Source: Roseiflexaceae bacterium UBA965 (lineage in GTDB: Bacteria; Chloroflexota; Chloroflexia; Chloroflexales; Roseiflexaceae). Taken from it: a stretch of DNA of 26,217 nucleotides. The notes under the pieces are model-generated. The model made no database searches. It saw only the letters and a program-made list of their open reading frames with translations, and was not told the DNA's origin. Positions within the stretch are counted from its first letter, which is position 1. Every line of letters begins with the position of its first letter. The position numbers and the translations under genes were made by a program. The DNA lies in NCBI GenBank assembly GCA_002292925.1, contig DBCF01000173.1, positions 1 to 26,217 of the forward strand. The letters are read 5' to 3'. This document shows positions 9,178-16,242 of this stretch, piece after piece.

Positions 9178-9893
9178 CCAGCAATCAACCCATCGTCCGG
9201 ATTGTCAATGCGACCCGGGCCTACACCGTCAACAACGATCAAGTCCTCGCCTTGCGGGGTGTCAACTTGGACATTACCCGGGGGTCGTTTACCGCCTTCA
9301 TGGGGCGCTCAGGCTCGGGCAAAACCACCCTGCTCAACATGATTGGTGGCCTCGATAGCCCAACCACCGGCAGCATTGAGTTCCTTGGCAAAGACATGGC
9401 CACCATGTCGTCGGATGAATTGACTCTCATTCGCCGCAATCAAATCGGCTTTATCTTCCAGGCGTTTGCCTTGTTGCCGATTTTGTCAGCCTGGGAAAAC
9501 GTCGAACTGCCCTTGCGCATCATCGGGGTGCGCTCAGGTGCCGAGCGTCGCAAACGCGCCCAAGAAGCCTTGACCCTCGTGGGTCTTGAGCAGTGGAGCG
9601 ACCATCGCCCTTCAGAAATGAGCGGCGGTCAACAACAACGCGTCGCCATTGCCCGGGCGCTGGTTACTCGCCCACCTGTCCTCGTCGCCGACGAACCTAC
9701 CGGTGAGCTTGATAGCACCACCGGCAAAAACTTGCTCACCCTGATGCGCAAAATCGTCAAAAGCGAAGGCGTCACCCTCATCATGGCCACCCACGACCAA
9801 TCAGTTCACCAATACGCCGATGTCATTCACCACATGCGTGATGGCCAAATCTATGAATCGGTGGAAGGAACACTCGATACCCAAAACGCCTAA
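9174..9893 (+). CDS. ABC transporter ATPase (MacB/LolD type)
   Basis: Second nucleotide-binding subunit of the efflux system, 239 residues, the normal size for the family. Walker A GRSGSGKTT (44-52), Q-loop FQ (95-96), signature MSGGQQQRVA (149-158), Walker B PVLVADEPTGELDS (168-181) and switch His in ATHD (H207) are all intact. It starts in an ATGA overlap with the preceding ATPase, with AAAAGG just upstream, and is the last gene before a terminator. With two different ATPases and one double permease, the likely complex has a heterodimeric ATPase pair. Both ATPases look catalytically competent, so no degenerate site is evident. Confidence 0.94.
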   Translation: MTSNQPIVRIVNATRAYTVNNDQVLALRGVNLDITRGSFTAFMGRSGSGKTTLLNMIGGLDSPTTGSIEFLGKDMATMSSDELTLIRRNQIGFIFQAFALLPILSAWENVELPLRIIGVRSGAERRKRAQEALTLVGLEQWSDHRPSEMSGGQQQRVAIARALVTRPPVLVADEPTGELDSTTGKNLLTLMRKIVKSEGVTLIMATHDQSVHQYADVIHHMRDGQIYESVEGTLDTQNA

Positions 9894-9910
9894 TTATTCC
9901 TGCTCGCGCC

Positions 9911-9947
9911 CCCCCTGTACCATACACGGTATGATGCAGGGGGTTTT
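9911..9947 (+). terminator. Rho-independent terminator of the efflux operon
   Basis: CCCCCTG at 9911-9917 pairs with CAGGGGG at 9937-9943, followed by TTTT. The loop can form a small inner TACC/GGTA stem. It begins 17 bases after the last ATPase stop. Confidence 0.8.
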
Positions 9948-9980
9948 GCTACCCCCTATTTTCTCCGTTCATCACAACTT

Positions 9981-10011
9981 GTGACAAAAACCACAAAAGT
10001 GCTGGTATACT
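9981..10011 (+). promoter_or_regulatory. Promoter of the heme O synthase gene
   Basis: GTGACA (-35, 5 of 6 matches) and TATACT (-10) are separated by 19 bases. The predicted start near 10018 lies after the upstream ATG at 10016, which argues that translation begins at 10049. Confidence 0.45.
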
Positions 10012-10048
10012 AGCGATGAATGTGCGCACCGCGCAAGGAGCTTCGCAA

Positions 10049-11710
10049 ATGAATGAATCACTACCAACGCTAGCCCCATCTAATCGTACCGTTCAGGTAT
10101 TGACCCTCGCAATCCTCGGGATGGTCCTTATCCTTCCCATCGCACCCATTGTCGCTAGTATCATCGCAGGCGTGGCGCTCCTCGCCATGATCTTGGCATG
10201 GGTATACACCGCACCGTTACGCTGGCCATCAGTGATTGTGATGGTGAGCTGTATTCCGTTACTCATTTGGCCCACACTGCTCATCAGTAGCATCGTTGTG
10301 GCGATGAGTGCTAGTCATTTATTCGTCGTGAGTGTAATGACCGATTCCCAAACACAACGGTTGGGGGGCAAACGCGAGATAGCGCGCGCGCGCTATCTGG
10401 TACTGCTCTATGCCACCATCGTGGCACTTGTTTTGGTGGCGGTAATGGGCGATATCGGCGCAATCAATTGTACCGCCCTGCCATTTTGTGGCGACAACGG
10501 TATCCTTGCCCAACTGCAAAACAGTCACCGGATTTTTAGTGTGGTGGCTGGGTTACTTGTGCTTATCGCAATCATCCAAACACTACGGACATTTACCGAT
10601 GTAGTAGCCCCACGACGCATTAGTATGCTGGTCGGACTTACCCTCGTTGTGCAAATCGTCGTCGGACTTGTGTTGACGCAAGGGGTGGTACAAAATATCG
10701 TCCATACTAGCATTAGTTTGCTCAGCATTATCAGTGCCAGCCTGCTTGCCAGCGTGGCATATCGGAGTGCGTGGCCCATCAGTGCCGTTCCTGATGCGCC
10801 TGCCAAACCAGCCGAAGCAGATGATTTTGTGGGGCCCTATACATGGCGTGAAAAAATCAAAGATTATGTCAGCCTCACCAAACCAGGTGTGATTTCGTTG
10901 CTCATTTTGACCACTATCACCAGCATGTACATCACTCCTGCCGGGATGCCCAGCCTTGCGTTGGTACTCTGGACGGCGGTGGGGGGCTGGTTGATGGCGG
11001 CGGCTTCGCATGCCTTCAACTGTTACCTCGATCGCGACATCGATGTGTTGATGGGGCGCACTGGTCGCCGACCCATCCCCAGCGGGCGCATCCCAGGTTG
11101 GCACGCCATCGTGTTGGGTGTCGTGTTGATGCTCATTTCCGCCGTTATTTTGGTGGTCTATGCCAATTGGCTGGCAGCCGCCTTGGCCTTTGCAGGGCTC
11201 GTCTACTACGTGTTTATTTACACCATGTGGCTCAAACGATCGTCGTTCAACAACATCGTGATTGGTGGCGGTGCGGGCGCATTCCCGCCACTGGTCGGTT
11301 GGGCTGCCATGACCGGGAGTTTGACACTGCCGTCGCTCTTTTTGTTTGCGATTATTTTTTATTGGACCCCGCCCCATTTTTGGGCGCTGGCCATCATTCG
11401 CAGTAAAGATTATGCCCGCGCCGGAGTACCCATGTTGCCGGTGGTGGCTGGTGATGCCGAAACCCGCTGGCAAATCGTGCTCTATACCATTTTGATGTTT
11501 ATTGTTACCATCATGCCCACCCCACTACAAATGTTGGGGATGGCGTATTTGGTGATGGCCATCGGCTTGGGGGCGATTTTTGCCTATTACGCCCTGCGCC
11601 TCAACCGCGAAGGAACTACCGCATCCGCATGGGGATTGTATCGCTATTCGTTGCTCTACCTCGCGTTGCTGTTTGGAGCGATGGTGATTGACCGCATTTA
11701 TTTCGCCTAA
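10049..11710 (+). CDS. ctaB: Protoheme IX farnesyltransferase (heme O synthase) fused to a half-CtaA-like domain
   Basis: The C-terminal part (from about residue 270) is a UbiA-type membrane prenyltransferase that adds a farnesyl group to heme B to give heme O for cytochrome oxidase. It carries NCYLDRDIDVLMGRT (324-338) with the Asp-rich site, GRRPIPSGRI, and a second Asp region near SKDYARAGVPMLPV. The N-terminal part (about 20-240) has four to five membrane helices, a Cys pair (C141, C147 in NCTALPFCGD), HR at 160-161 and a second His at 219, the layout of one half of the eight-helix heme A synthase CtaA/Cox15. The fusion suggests heme O to heme A coupling, but only one CtaA half is present. 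The start at 10049 is chosen over 10016 because AAGGAG lies 8 bases before it and the promoter starts transcription about 10018. 553 residues. No oxidase genes are adjacent. Confidence 0.92.
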   Translation: MNESLPTLAPSNRTVQVLTLAILGMVLILPIAPIVASIIAGVALLAMILAWVYTAPLRWPSVIVMVSCIPLLIWPTLLISSIVVAMSASHLFVVSVMTDSQTQRLGGKREIARARYLVLLYATIVALVLVAVMGDIGAINCTALPFCGDNGILAQLQNSHRIFSVVAGLLVLIAIIQTLRTFTDVVAPRRISMLVGLTLVVQIVVGLVLTQGVVQNIVHTSISLLSIISASLLASVAYRSAWPISAVPDAPAKPAEADDFVGPYTWREKIKDYVSLTKPGVISLLILTTITSMYITPAGMPSLALVLWTAVGGWLMAAASHAFNCYLDRDIDVLMGRTGRRPIPSGRIPGWHAIVLGVVLMLISAVILVVYANWLAAALAFAGLVYYVFIYTMWLKRSSFNNIVIGGGAGAFPPLVGWAAMTGSLTLPSLFLFAIIFYWTPPHFWALAIIRSKDYARAGVPMLPVVAGDAETRWQIVLYTILMFIVTIMPTPLQMLGMAYLVMAIGLGAIFAYYALRLNREGTTASAWGLYRYSLLYLALLFGAMVIDRIYFA

Positions 11711-11729
11711 TGAACGCGACTCTATACAG

Positions 11730-11766
11730 AAAAACCACCACCGTCAAATTGATGGTGGTGGTTTTT
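11730..11766. terminator. Bidirectional terminator between convergent genes
   Basis: AAAAACCACCACC at 11730-11742 pairs perfectly with GGTGGTGGTTTTT at 11754-11766 around an 11-base loop. A-run and T-run flank the stem, so it can stop transcription from ctaB and from the minus-strand glycan locus. Confidence 0.88.
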
Positions 11767-11778
11767 GATTGGGCACCG

Positions 11779-12645
11779 TTATTTTTGGACAATAATCATG
11801 CGTGAACCACCAATGGGGAAATTAATCCCACACTTGATAAACCACAATTCAATCCGCAATATCCATTCAAACAACCGATTAACCAGTGGGTGAATATTAA
11901 ACTCACCCATTCCATCAGGCGATGGCATTCGCTTACGTTGTAATAACCGCGACACATACATGGCCGGTAACAACAAACTATTAAACGACGTACTTCGCTT
12001 CACCGTAAATCCGGCATCATGCATTTTTTGTTCGAGCTCGCCCCGCTCATAGCGGCGCTGGTGCTTCGAATAATCATCAAGATTACTCCACAACCATTGA
12101 TGTTGTGGTACCGAACAAATCAAAAATCCCCCTGGTTGCAACGCGTTATAAGCACTCTGCAATACTTGCGTATCTTCAGCGATGTGTTCAAGCACATCAA
12201 ACATCCCAATCACAGTAAACTCGGCATCAAACGGCATAAACCGCGCATCGATTTGCATAAACACCGCCGAAGGAATCCGTTGGGCGGCAAAAAACAACCC
12301 ATTGACAAATAATTCACCGCCGAAGATTTTGGTGTGGGGGAAGCGTTGCGCCACCGCAGTCATCACATACCCGGTACCACAGCCAATTTCGAAAAATGAC
12401 TGCATATGTGAAGTAAACTGTTGTAACAACGTCAAAATGACGTCATTGCGCACCCGAAACCAAAAATGACGGTTTTCTTGGGCATACAAACGTTCAAACG
12501 CATCCGCATGGAAACCACCACCATCATGTGCCAACTCTGGCGCAAACGCCACAAACCCATCAATTTGTGGAGCCTGCCAACCACAGTGTGGACAGCAACT
12601 TGCAATATGCTCAATTGCATGGGCACATTTACGACAAACAATCAT
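11779..12645 (-). CDS. Class I SAM methyltransferase with N-terminal zinc ribbon
   Basis: 288 residues. The first 22 contain a four-Cys zinc-ribbon pattern: C4-x2-C7 and C18-x2-C21. The methyltransferase fold follows, with the SAM-binding motif FFEIGCGTGY (84-93), an acidic end of strand 2 (GGELF), FDVLEHI (149-155) and PGGFLICSVPQH (171-182), the pattern of the methyltransferase type 11/12 group. The tail is hydrophobic and basic (about 255-288), possibly membrane-associated. It is the last gene of the minus-strand glycan locus, overlaps the GtrA-type gene by four bases (ATGA), and ends at the bidirectional terminator. Context suggests methylation of a sugar or lipid-linked glycan; the acceptor cannot be told from the sequence. 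Confidence 0.85.
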   Translation of the reverse strand: MIVCRKCAHAIEHIASCCPHCGWQAPQIDGFVAFAPELAHDGGGFHADAFERLYAQENRHFWFRVRNDVILTLLQQFTSHMQSFFEIGCGTGYVMTAVAQRFPHTKIFGGELFVNGLFFAAQRIPSAVFMQIDARFMPFDAEFTVIGMFDVLEHIAEDTQVLQSAYNALQPGGFLICSVPQHQWLWSNLDDYSKHQRRYERGELEQKMHDAGFTVKRSTSFNSLLLPAMYVSRLLQRKRMPSPDGMGEFNIHPLVNRLFEWILRIELWFIKCGINFPIGGSRMIIVQK

Positions 12646-13043
12646 TGATGTTCCTTAAATACAAAAAATCGTAACATATTAAAAAGATATATCGCTACCA
12701 CAATTGAACCACACAATTGCGCATATGCATGAAAAATCAAGAACTCGTCGACTAATATATACAATATGGTGTACTGCATTGCATAACCAATGGCATACGC
12801 TACAACAAACTTAACCAGCGTAAGCCGAATGTTTTGTGTATTTGCAAAGGTAAACTTCCGATTCCCAACATAACTCATCGTGACACCCACACAATAGAGC
12901 AACGTCATTGCAATTTTGTAGGGCACACCGAGCCATGTAATCAATAAATAGACTCCATATCCGATGCCATTTGAAAACAACCCCACCATAATAAACCGAA
13001 TTATTTTTTGCAGATGGGGGGGAATTCGTTCGATTAATCGCAT
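12642..13043 (-). CDS. GtrA-family membrane protein (putative lipid-linked sugar flippase)
   Basis: 133 residues with four predicted membrane helices (about 14-36, 43-60, 76-97, 107-128). The start reads IIRFIMVGLFSNGIGYGVYL and is followed by VTMSYVGNRKFTF, the family's usual conserved half. GtrA proteins are thought to flip undecaprenyl-phosphate sugars made by GtrB-type enzymes, and a GT2 of that type lies in the same locus. It overlaps the preceding propeller gene by 10 bases and the following methyltransferase by 4. Base composition is AT-rich compared with the efflux operon. The family call is firm; the transported sugar is unknown. Confidence 0.88.
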   Translation of the reverse strand: MRLIERIPPHLQKIIRFIMVGLFSNGIGYGVYLLITWLGVPYKIAMTLLYCVGVTMSYVGNRKFTFANTQNIRLTLVKFVVAYAIGYAMQYTILYILVDEFLIFHAYAQLCGSIVVAIYLFNMLRFFVFKEHQ

Positions 13044-13942
13044 ATGGCCAACCCAAACCCAGATGCCCCATAGCCATTCCCGTTATACAACATGTATTTC
13101 ACACCTTTATGATCGAGTACATAGGGGTACTCAATCATATCACTATCCCACCCCGTATCAGACACATCGATACCGACCTCATCAAGACGCAAGCGCCACG
13201 ACACCCCATCTTCACTTGATGCATAGCCAATCCGATATGTTTGCCCCGTACCACTACGATACGAAAACCACATATCATAGCCGTCACGATCATTACCGAT
13301 AACGGTTGGCCGCGAAAAAGCTTGTGCGACGCCACGCGCAAAAGGGACCGCTAATCCGTGAAAATCCCAGTGTTCGCCATCAACCGAGGTGGCCTGATGA
13401 ATCGCATGAATCATCTCACCATTGCCACCATCCCAAGTGTGTGTAGAACCATACCACATACGATACCCATGGGCCGCGTCACCCAGTACCCATGGATACG
13501 ACAAACTAACCGGGTCGGTAGCATTGACCCCAATCAGCGGAGTTTCATCAGCGAGGGTGAGTGTGTGCAAATCAGCGCTTACGATTAATCGACCGATATC
13601 ACCACGCCAGCGTCCATCGGGCGGGTTTTGCCAGCCCATAAACAGCATATAGCGCGTATCACCTACCGTATAACACCCGCCGATACTTAACCCAGCCGCA
13701 TAATAACTTCCCTCCGGACCATACGTAAACACGGGCTGAGGATGTACCGCCACCACTTTTTGCGTCACAATATCGAGATCAATATAACCAACAGATGATC
13801 GCTTCTGCGCATCGCGGCCACTATAAAACACCCGGTAGACATCGTCGGTCAGCCACACCGGGAGGGGATTGGTCACGTGGCTCTGCAACAACGGATGCAA
13901 CGGAGTAGGAGTATAGACACAGCCTAATTTACGCCATTTCAT
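13034..13942 (-). CDS. Five-bladed-propeller glycosidase-fold protein of glycan clusters
   Basis: 302 residues from the ATG at 13942. An upstream in-frame start at 14053 exists, but it would overlap the acyltransferase gene by over 100 bases and the added residues look random; the family begins MKWRKLG as here. Repeated blade motifs include YRVFYSGRD (36-44), SSVGYIDLDI, RYMLFMGWQ, DPVSLSYPWVL (143-153), YRMWYGSTHTW, FSRPTVI, YDMWFSYRSG and YMLYNGNGYGASGFGLA (283-299). This is the arabinanase/levansucrase/invertase-like fold (GH43/GH32/GH130 superfamily). Related proteins recur beside methyl- and acetyltransferases in surface-polysaccharide loci. No signal peptide is seen, so it is probably cytoplasmic. 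Whether it hydrolyses, phosphorolyses or only binds sugar is unknown. The gene starts 4 bases after the acyltransferase stop. Confidence 0.8.
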   Translation of the reverse strand: MKWRKLGCVYTPTPLHPLLQSHVTNPLPVWLTDDVYRVFYSGRDAQKRSSVGYIDLDIVTQKVVAVHPQPVFTYGPEGSYYAAGLSIGGCYTVGDTRYMLFMGWQNPPDGRWRGDIGRLIVSADLHTLTLADETPLIGVNATDPVSLSYPWVLGDAAHGYRMWYGSTHTWDGGNGEMIHAIHQATSVDGEHWDFHGLAVPFARGVAQAFSRPTVIGNDRDGYDMWFSYRSGTGQTYRIGYASSEDGVSWRLRLDEVGIDVSDTGWDSDMIEYPYVLDHKGVKYMLYNGNGYGASGFGLAICD

Positions 13943-13946
13943 GGGG

Positions 13947-14615
13947 TTAAATCTTTCGTAAACGGGTACTGGGCACCGCTGAACGCTCGGTAGCCGTGCC
14001 GATATACAGTCCTTCGGGTTCAACATCAGCCAGTACCAATACCCCTGCCCCAATCACACTTTTGCTGCCAATCGTGATGTGATCACGCAGTGTGGCATTT
14101 ACCCCGATAAAACACGATTCATCGATAGTTACACCACCAGATACCACGATATGAGATGCCAAAAAGCAATGATCGTTGATTGTTGAATGATGCCCGATAT
14201 GATTACCACTCCACAATGTCACATTATTACCAATGGTCACAAATGGCTGAATCGTGTTATCTTCCAAGATAAAACAATTTTCACCAATCCGTCCATCGTT
14301 GAGTACCGTGGCATGTGAGCTAATGTATGACGGGATATGGTAGCCTTTTTCACGGGCAGCGAGGTATTTTTCACGGCGTACTTGGTTTAATTTGGCATAA
14401 CTAAGGGCCACAAACAAATCATATTCGGTGGGCGGGTACAGTTGATCAATTTCTTCAAATGGTACAACGGGCACACCACAAAACGTCGTCTCTTTGATAT
14501 AGGCCGCATCAACCGTAAATGCCACCACATCATACGCACTGTCATTGGTAAAGTAATAGTGCGCGAGCTGACCGATGTCACCACTGCCAAACACCACCAG
14601 TTTTTTTGTTGACAT
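13947..14615 (-). CDS. NeuD/PglD-like sugar acyltransferase (left-handed beta-helix)
   Basis: 222 residues. The N-terminal Rossmann-like domain begins KKLVVFGSGDIGQLAHYYF (4-22), as in PglD and NeuD, which acetylate amino or hydroxyl groups of nucleotide sugars using acetyl-CoA. Hexapeptide repeats forming a left-handed beta-helix run from about 100 to 195, including TVLNDGRIGENC, PFVTIGNNVTL, CFIGVNATL and SVIGAGVLVL. The His-rich turn GNHIGHHSTI (138-146) matches the place of the catalytic His in PglD. The usual C-terminal GVPAK motif is altered (IGTATERS). The start shares one base with the stop of the methyltransferase upstream (TAATG), with AGGAAG as ribosome site. Probably modifies a sugar made for the locus; the substrate is unknown. 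Confidence 0.87.
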   Translation of the reverse strand: MSTKKLVVFGSGDIGQLAHYYFTNDSAYDVVAFTVDAAYIKETTFCGVPVVPFEEIDQLYPPTEYDLFVALSYAKLNQVRREKYLAAREKGYHIPSYISSHATVLNDGRIGENCFILEDNTIQPFVTIGNNVTLWSGNHIGHHSTINDHCFLASHIVVSGGVTIDESCFIGVNATLRDHITIGSKSVIGAGVLVLADVEPEGLYIGTATERSAVPSTRLRKI

Positions 14616-15241
14616 TACTTCCTCACAATCATCGTAAATTCATAGAGGCCATAATCATGCAGTAACGCAACGTTGCGTGAATAGTGACGTTTACAATAAT
14701 CAAAAAGGCGACAGGGGTCGGTGTAATAAAGATAATCACGCATTTTTTCGGCGTCAGAATAACTCGTAAGGCAGTTAAAAGAAAACCCATGCGTGCTGTA
14801 TTGATGCATCACATCAAGCACACCGGTCATGTATTCCCACCATTCTGCATCATTACGACCAAGGCGCACATTAAAAATACCACTTGCGACACTATAGGTT
14901 GCCGGTGTCAATGGGGTGGACCCATGCACAAAAGTGAGTTGTGCATTATTAGCATAGCGTCGTTGCCCCGCTTCGATCATCTCGGCTGCAATATCGATAC
15001 CAATGTATTGTTGCAATGCGGGATTTGGTGCCAAAAACTCATACATTGCACCATACCCACACCCAATATCGTTGATAGTATATGCCGGTGCGGTAATGAC
15101 TTGCGCAAGCTGGGCAAACCGTACCGTCTGCCCTTCAACGCCATTCCAATCAACCCCTTGTGGAGTTTCACCATGCGCTTGGAGTTTTTCAGCATAATAT
15201 TGCGCAACGTCACGATATATAGATTGGCGCGTATCAGTCAT
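14615..15241 (-). CDS. Class I SAM methyltransferase
   Basis: 208 residues, a compact Rossmann methyltransferase. The SAM motif INDIGCGYGAMYEFL (56-70) is followed by YIGIDIAAEMIEAG (79-92) with the acidic strand-2 residue, a motif-III-like stretch VASGIFNVRLG, and a long insert GRNDAEWWEYM. The C-terminal half (FSFNCLTSYSDAEKMRDYL, 153-171) resembles small methyltransferases found in capsule and O-antigen loci. No zinc ribbon, membrane helix or signal peptide is seen. The gene lies 24 bases after the GT2 and is coupled to the acyltransferase through a TAATG overlap. A sugar methyltransferase is the best reading from context, but the acceptor is not determined. Confidence 0.83.
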   Translation of the reverse strand: MTDTRQSIYRDVAQYYAEKLQAHGETPQGVDWNGVEGQTVRFAQLAQVITAPAYTINDIGCGYGAMYEFLAPNPALQQYIGIDIAAEMIEAGQRRYANNAQLTFVHGSTPLTPATYSVASGIFNVRLGRNDAEWWEYMTGVLDVMHQYSTHGFSFNCLTSYSDAEKMRDYLYYTDPCRLFDYCKRHYSRNVALLHDYGLYEFTMIVRK

Positions 15242-15265
15242 ACCGGGCTCTTTTCCATTACAACA

Positions 15266-16219
15266 CTATTGGCCAATCACGGTATCAATCACAAACAACG
15301 GGCGTTGTTTGCTCTGCTCAAAAATTCGGGCAACATACAGCCCGACAACTCCCAAACAAATAAGGATTACACCCGTACTCAAAATCATCATCACAAACAA
15401 ACTCGTCCAACCCTCAAGAAACCCATACAAAAAATACCGAACAAACAAATATATAACCATCAAAAAACCACTTATGGCAATCAAAAAACCACTTATGGCA
15501 ATCCATTCGAGAAATTTGGTGGTTTGAAAAAACATGCCACTCAGCGCATGCCGAATCAAACGCCCCAGTGAATACGAGCTTTTGCCGGCAGCCCGTTGCT
15601 CATGAGTAAAATCGACGACCCCTTGACGGAACCCGAGCCACCGCAAAATAAACAAATAGTGCCGCTCTCGCTCACTAAACCGTAAATACCCATCAACGAC
15701 TTTACGGGTCAATATTGAAAAAGAACCCTCAGTACCGTCAATTTTATAATCAGAAATCCACGACATTACCCCAAAATACATTGCAGCCATAGTGGTACGG
15801 AACGTTGAATGATTCCGGACTATCCGTCGCCCCAACACCAAATCAAAGCCTTCATGGAGTTTAGCGTACATCGTGGGGATGAGCTCCGGTGGATCTTGGA
15901 GATCACAATCCATCACCACTACATATTCACCTTGCGCCGTCTGCAAACCCGCAGTTATCGCAATATGTTGCCCAAAATTACGACTTAAACGCACACCCTT
16001 CACGCTTGGATAGAGTGCTTGGAGCAATACGATTTCTTCCCACGCATTATCGGGGCTACGGTCATCCACAAATAATATTTCAAAGGGCATTGCCATGGTA
16101 GACAACGTCGTATGAAGCCGTTCGCATAATGCAACGAGACAGGAACGACACCCATATACCGCAATTACGACACTCAGCAAAGGCTTTTGCACAGCATACT
16201 CCATGAATCCCGACACCAC
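15266..16219 (-). CDS. GT2 glycosyltransferase, GtrB/DPM1/ArnC type with two C-terminal TM helices
   Basis: 317 residues from GTG at 16219, or 312 from ATG at 16204; neither has a strong ribosome site. The GT-A domain begins LLSVVIAVYG (14-23), with FVDDRSPDNAW (50-60), RNFGQHIAITAGL (80-92), MDCDLQDPPE (103-112; the metal-binding DxD) and LGRRIVR. These are the signatures of enzymes that move a sugar from a nucleotide onto undecaprenyl (or dolichyl) phosphate. Two membrane helices follow at about 236-262 and 270-298, as in GtrB. The first contains a duplicated seven-residue unit, IAISGFL twice, from a 21-bp DNA repeat. In the locus it would supply lipid-P-sugar for GtrA to flip and a YfhO-like enzyme to use. 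The sugar is unknown. Confidence 0.92.
   Translation of the reverse strand: MVSGFMEYAVQKPLLSVVIAVYGCRSCLVALCERLHTTLSTMAMPFEILFVDDRSPDNAWEEIVLLQALYPSVKGVRLSRNFGQHIAITAGLQTAQGEYVVVMDCDLQDPPELIPTMYAKLHEGFDLVLGRRIVRNHSTFRTTMAAMYFGVMSWISDYKIDGTEGSFSILTRKVVDGYLRFSERERHYLFILRWLGFRQGVVDFTHEQRAAGKSSYSLGRLIRHALSGMFFQTTKFLEWIAISGFLIAISGFLMVIYLFVRYFLYGFLEGWTSLFVMMILSTGVILICLGVVGLYVARIFEQSKQRPLFVIDTVIGQ
15459..15502. repeat. Perfect 21-bp tandem duplication inside the GT2 gene
   Basis: CAAAAAACCACTTATGGCAAT occurs at 15461-15481 and again, identically, at 15482-15502, preceded by AT. It is in frame and adds IAISGFL to the first C-terminal membrane helix. Confidence 0.97.
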
Positions 16220-16242
16220 TTGTCGTCATTATACATGAGACG

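Noticed and set aside
10583..11473. 296-codon open frame on the minus strand
   Set aside because: Antisense shadow of the heme O synthase gene; the translation is His/Gln/Gly-rich and shows no recognisable fold.
13943..14053. N-terminal extension of the propeller gene to an ATG at 14053
   Set aside because: Would overlap the acyltransferase gene by over 100 bases; the family start MKWRKLG at 13942 is far better.
14684..15571. 295-codon open frame on the plus strand
   Set aside because: Lies antisense to the well-supported methyltransferase and GT2 genes; its translation is low-complexity (Thr/Lys/Asn/His-rich) with no domain.
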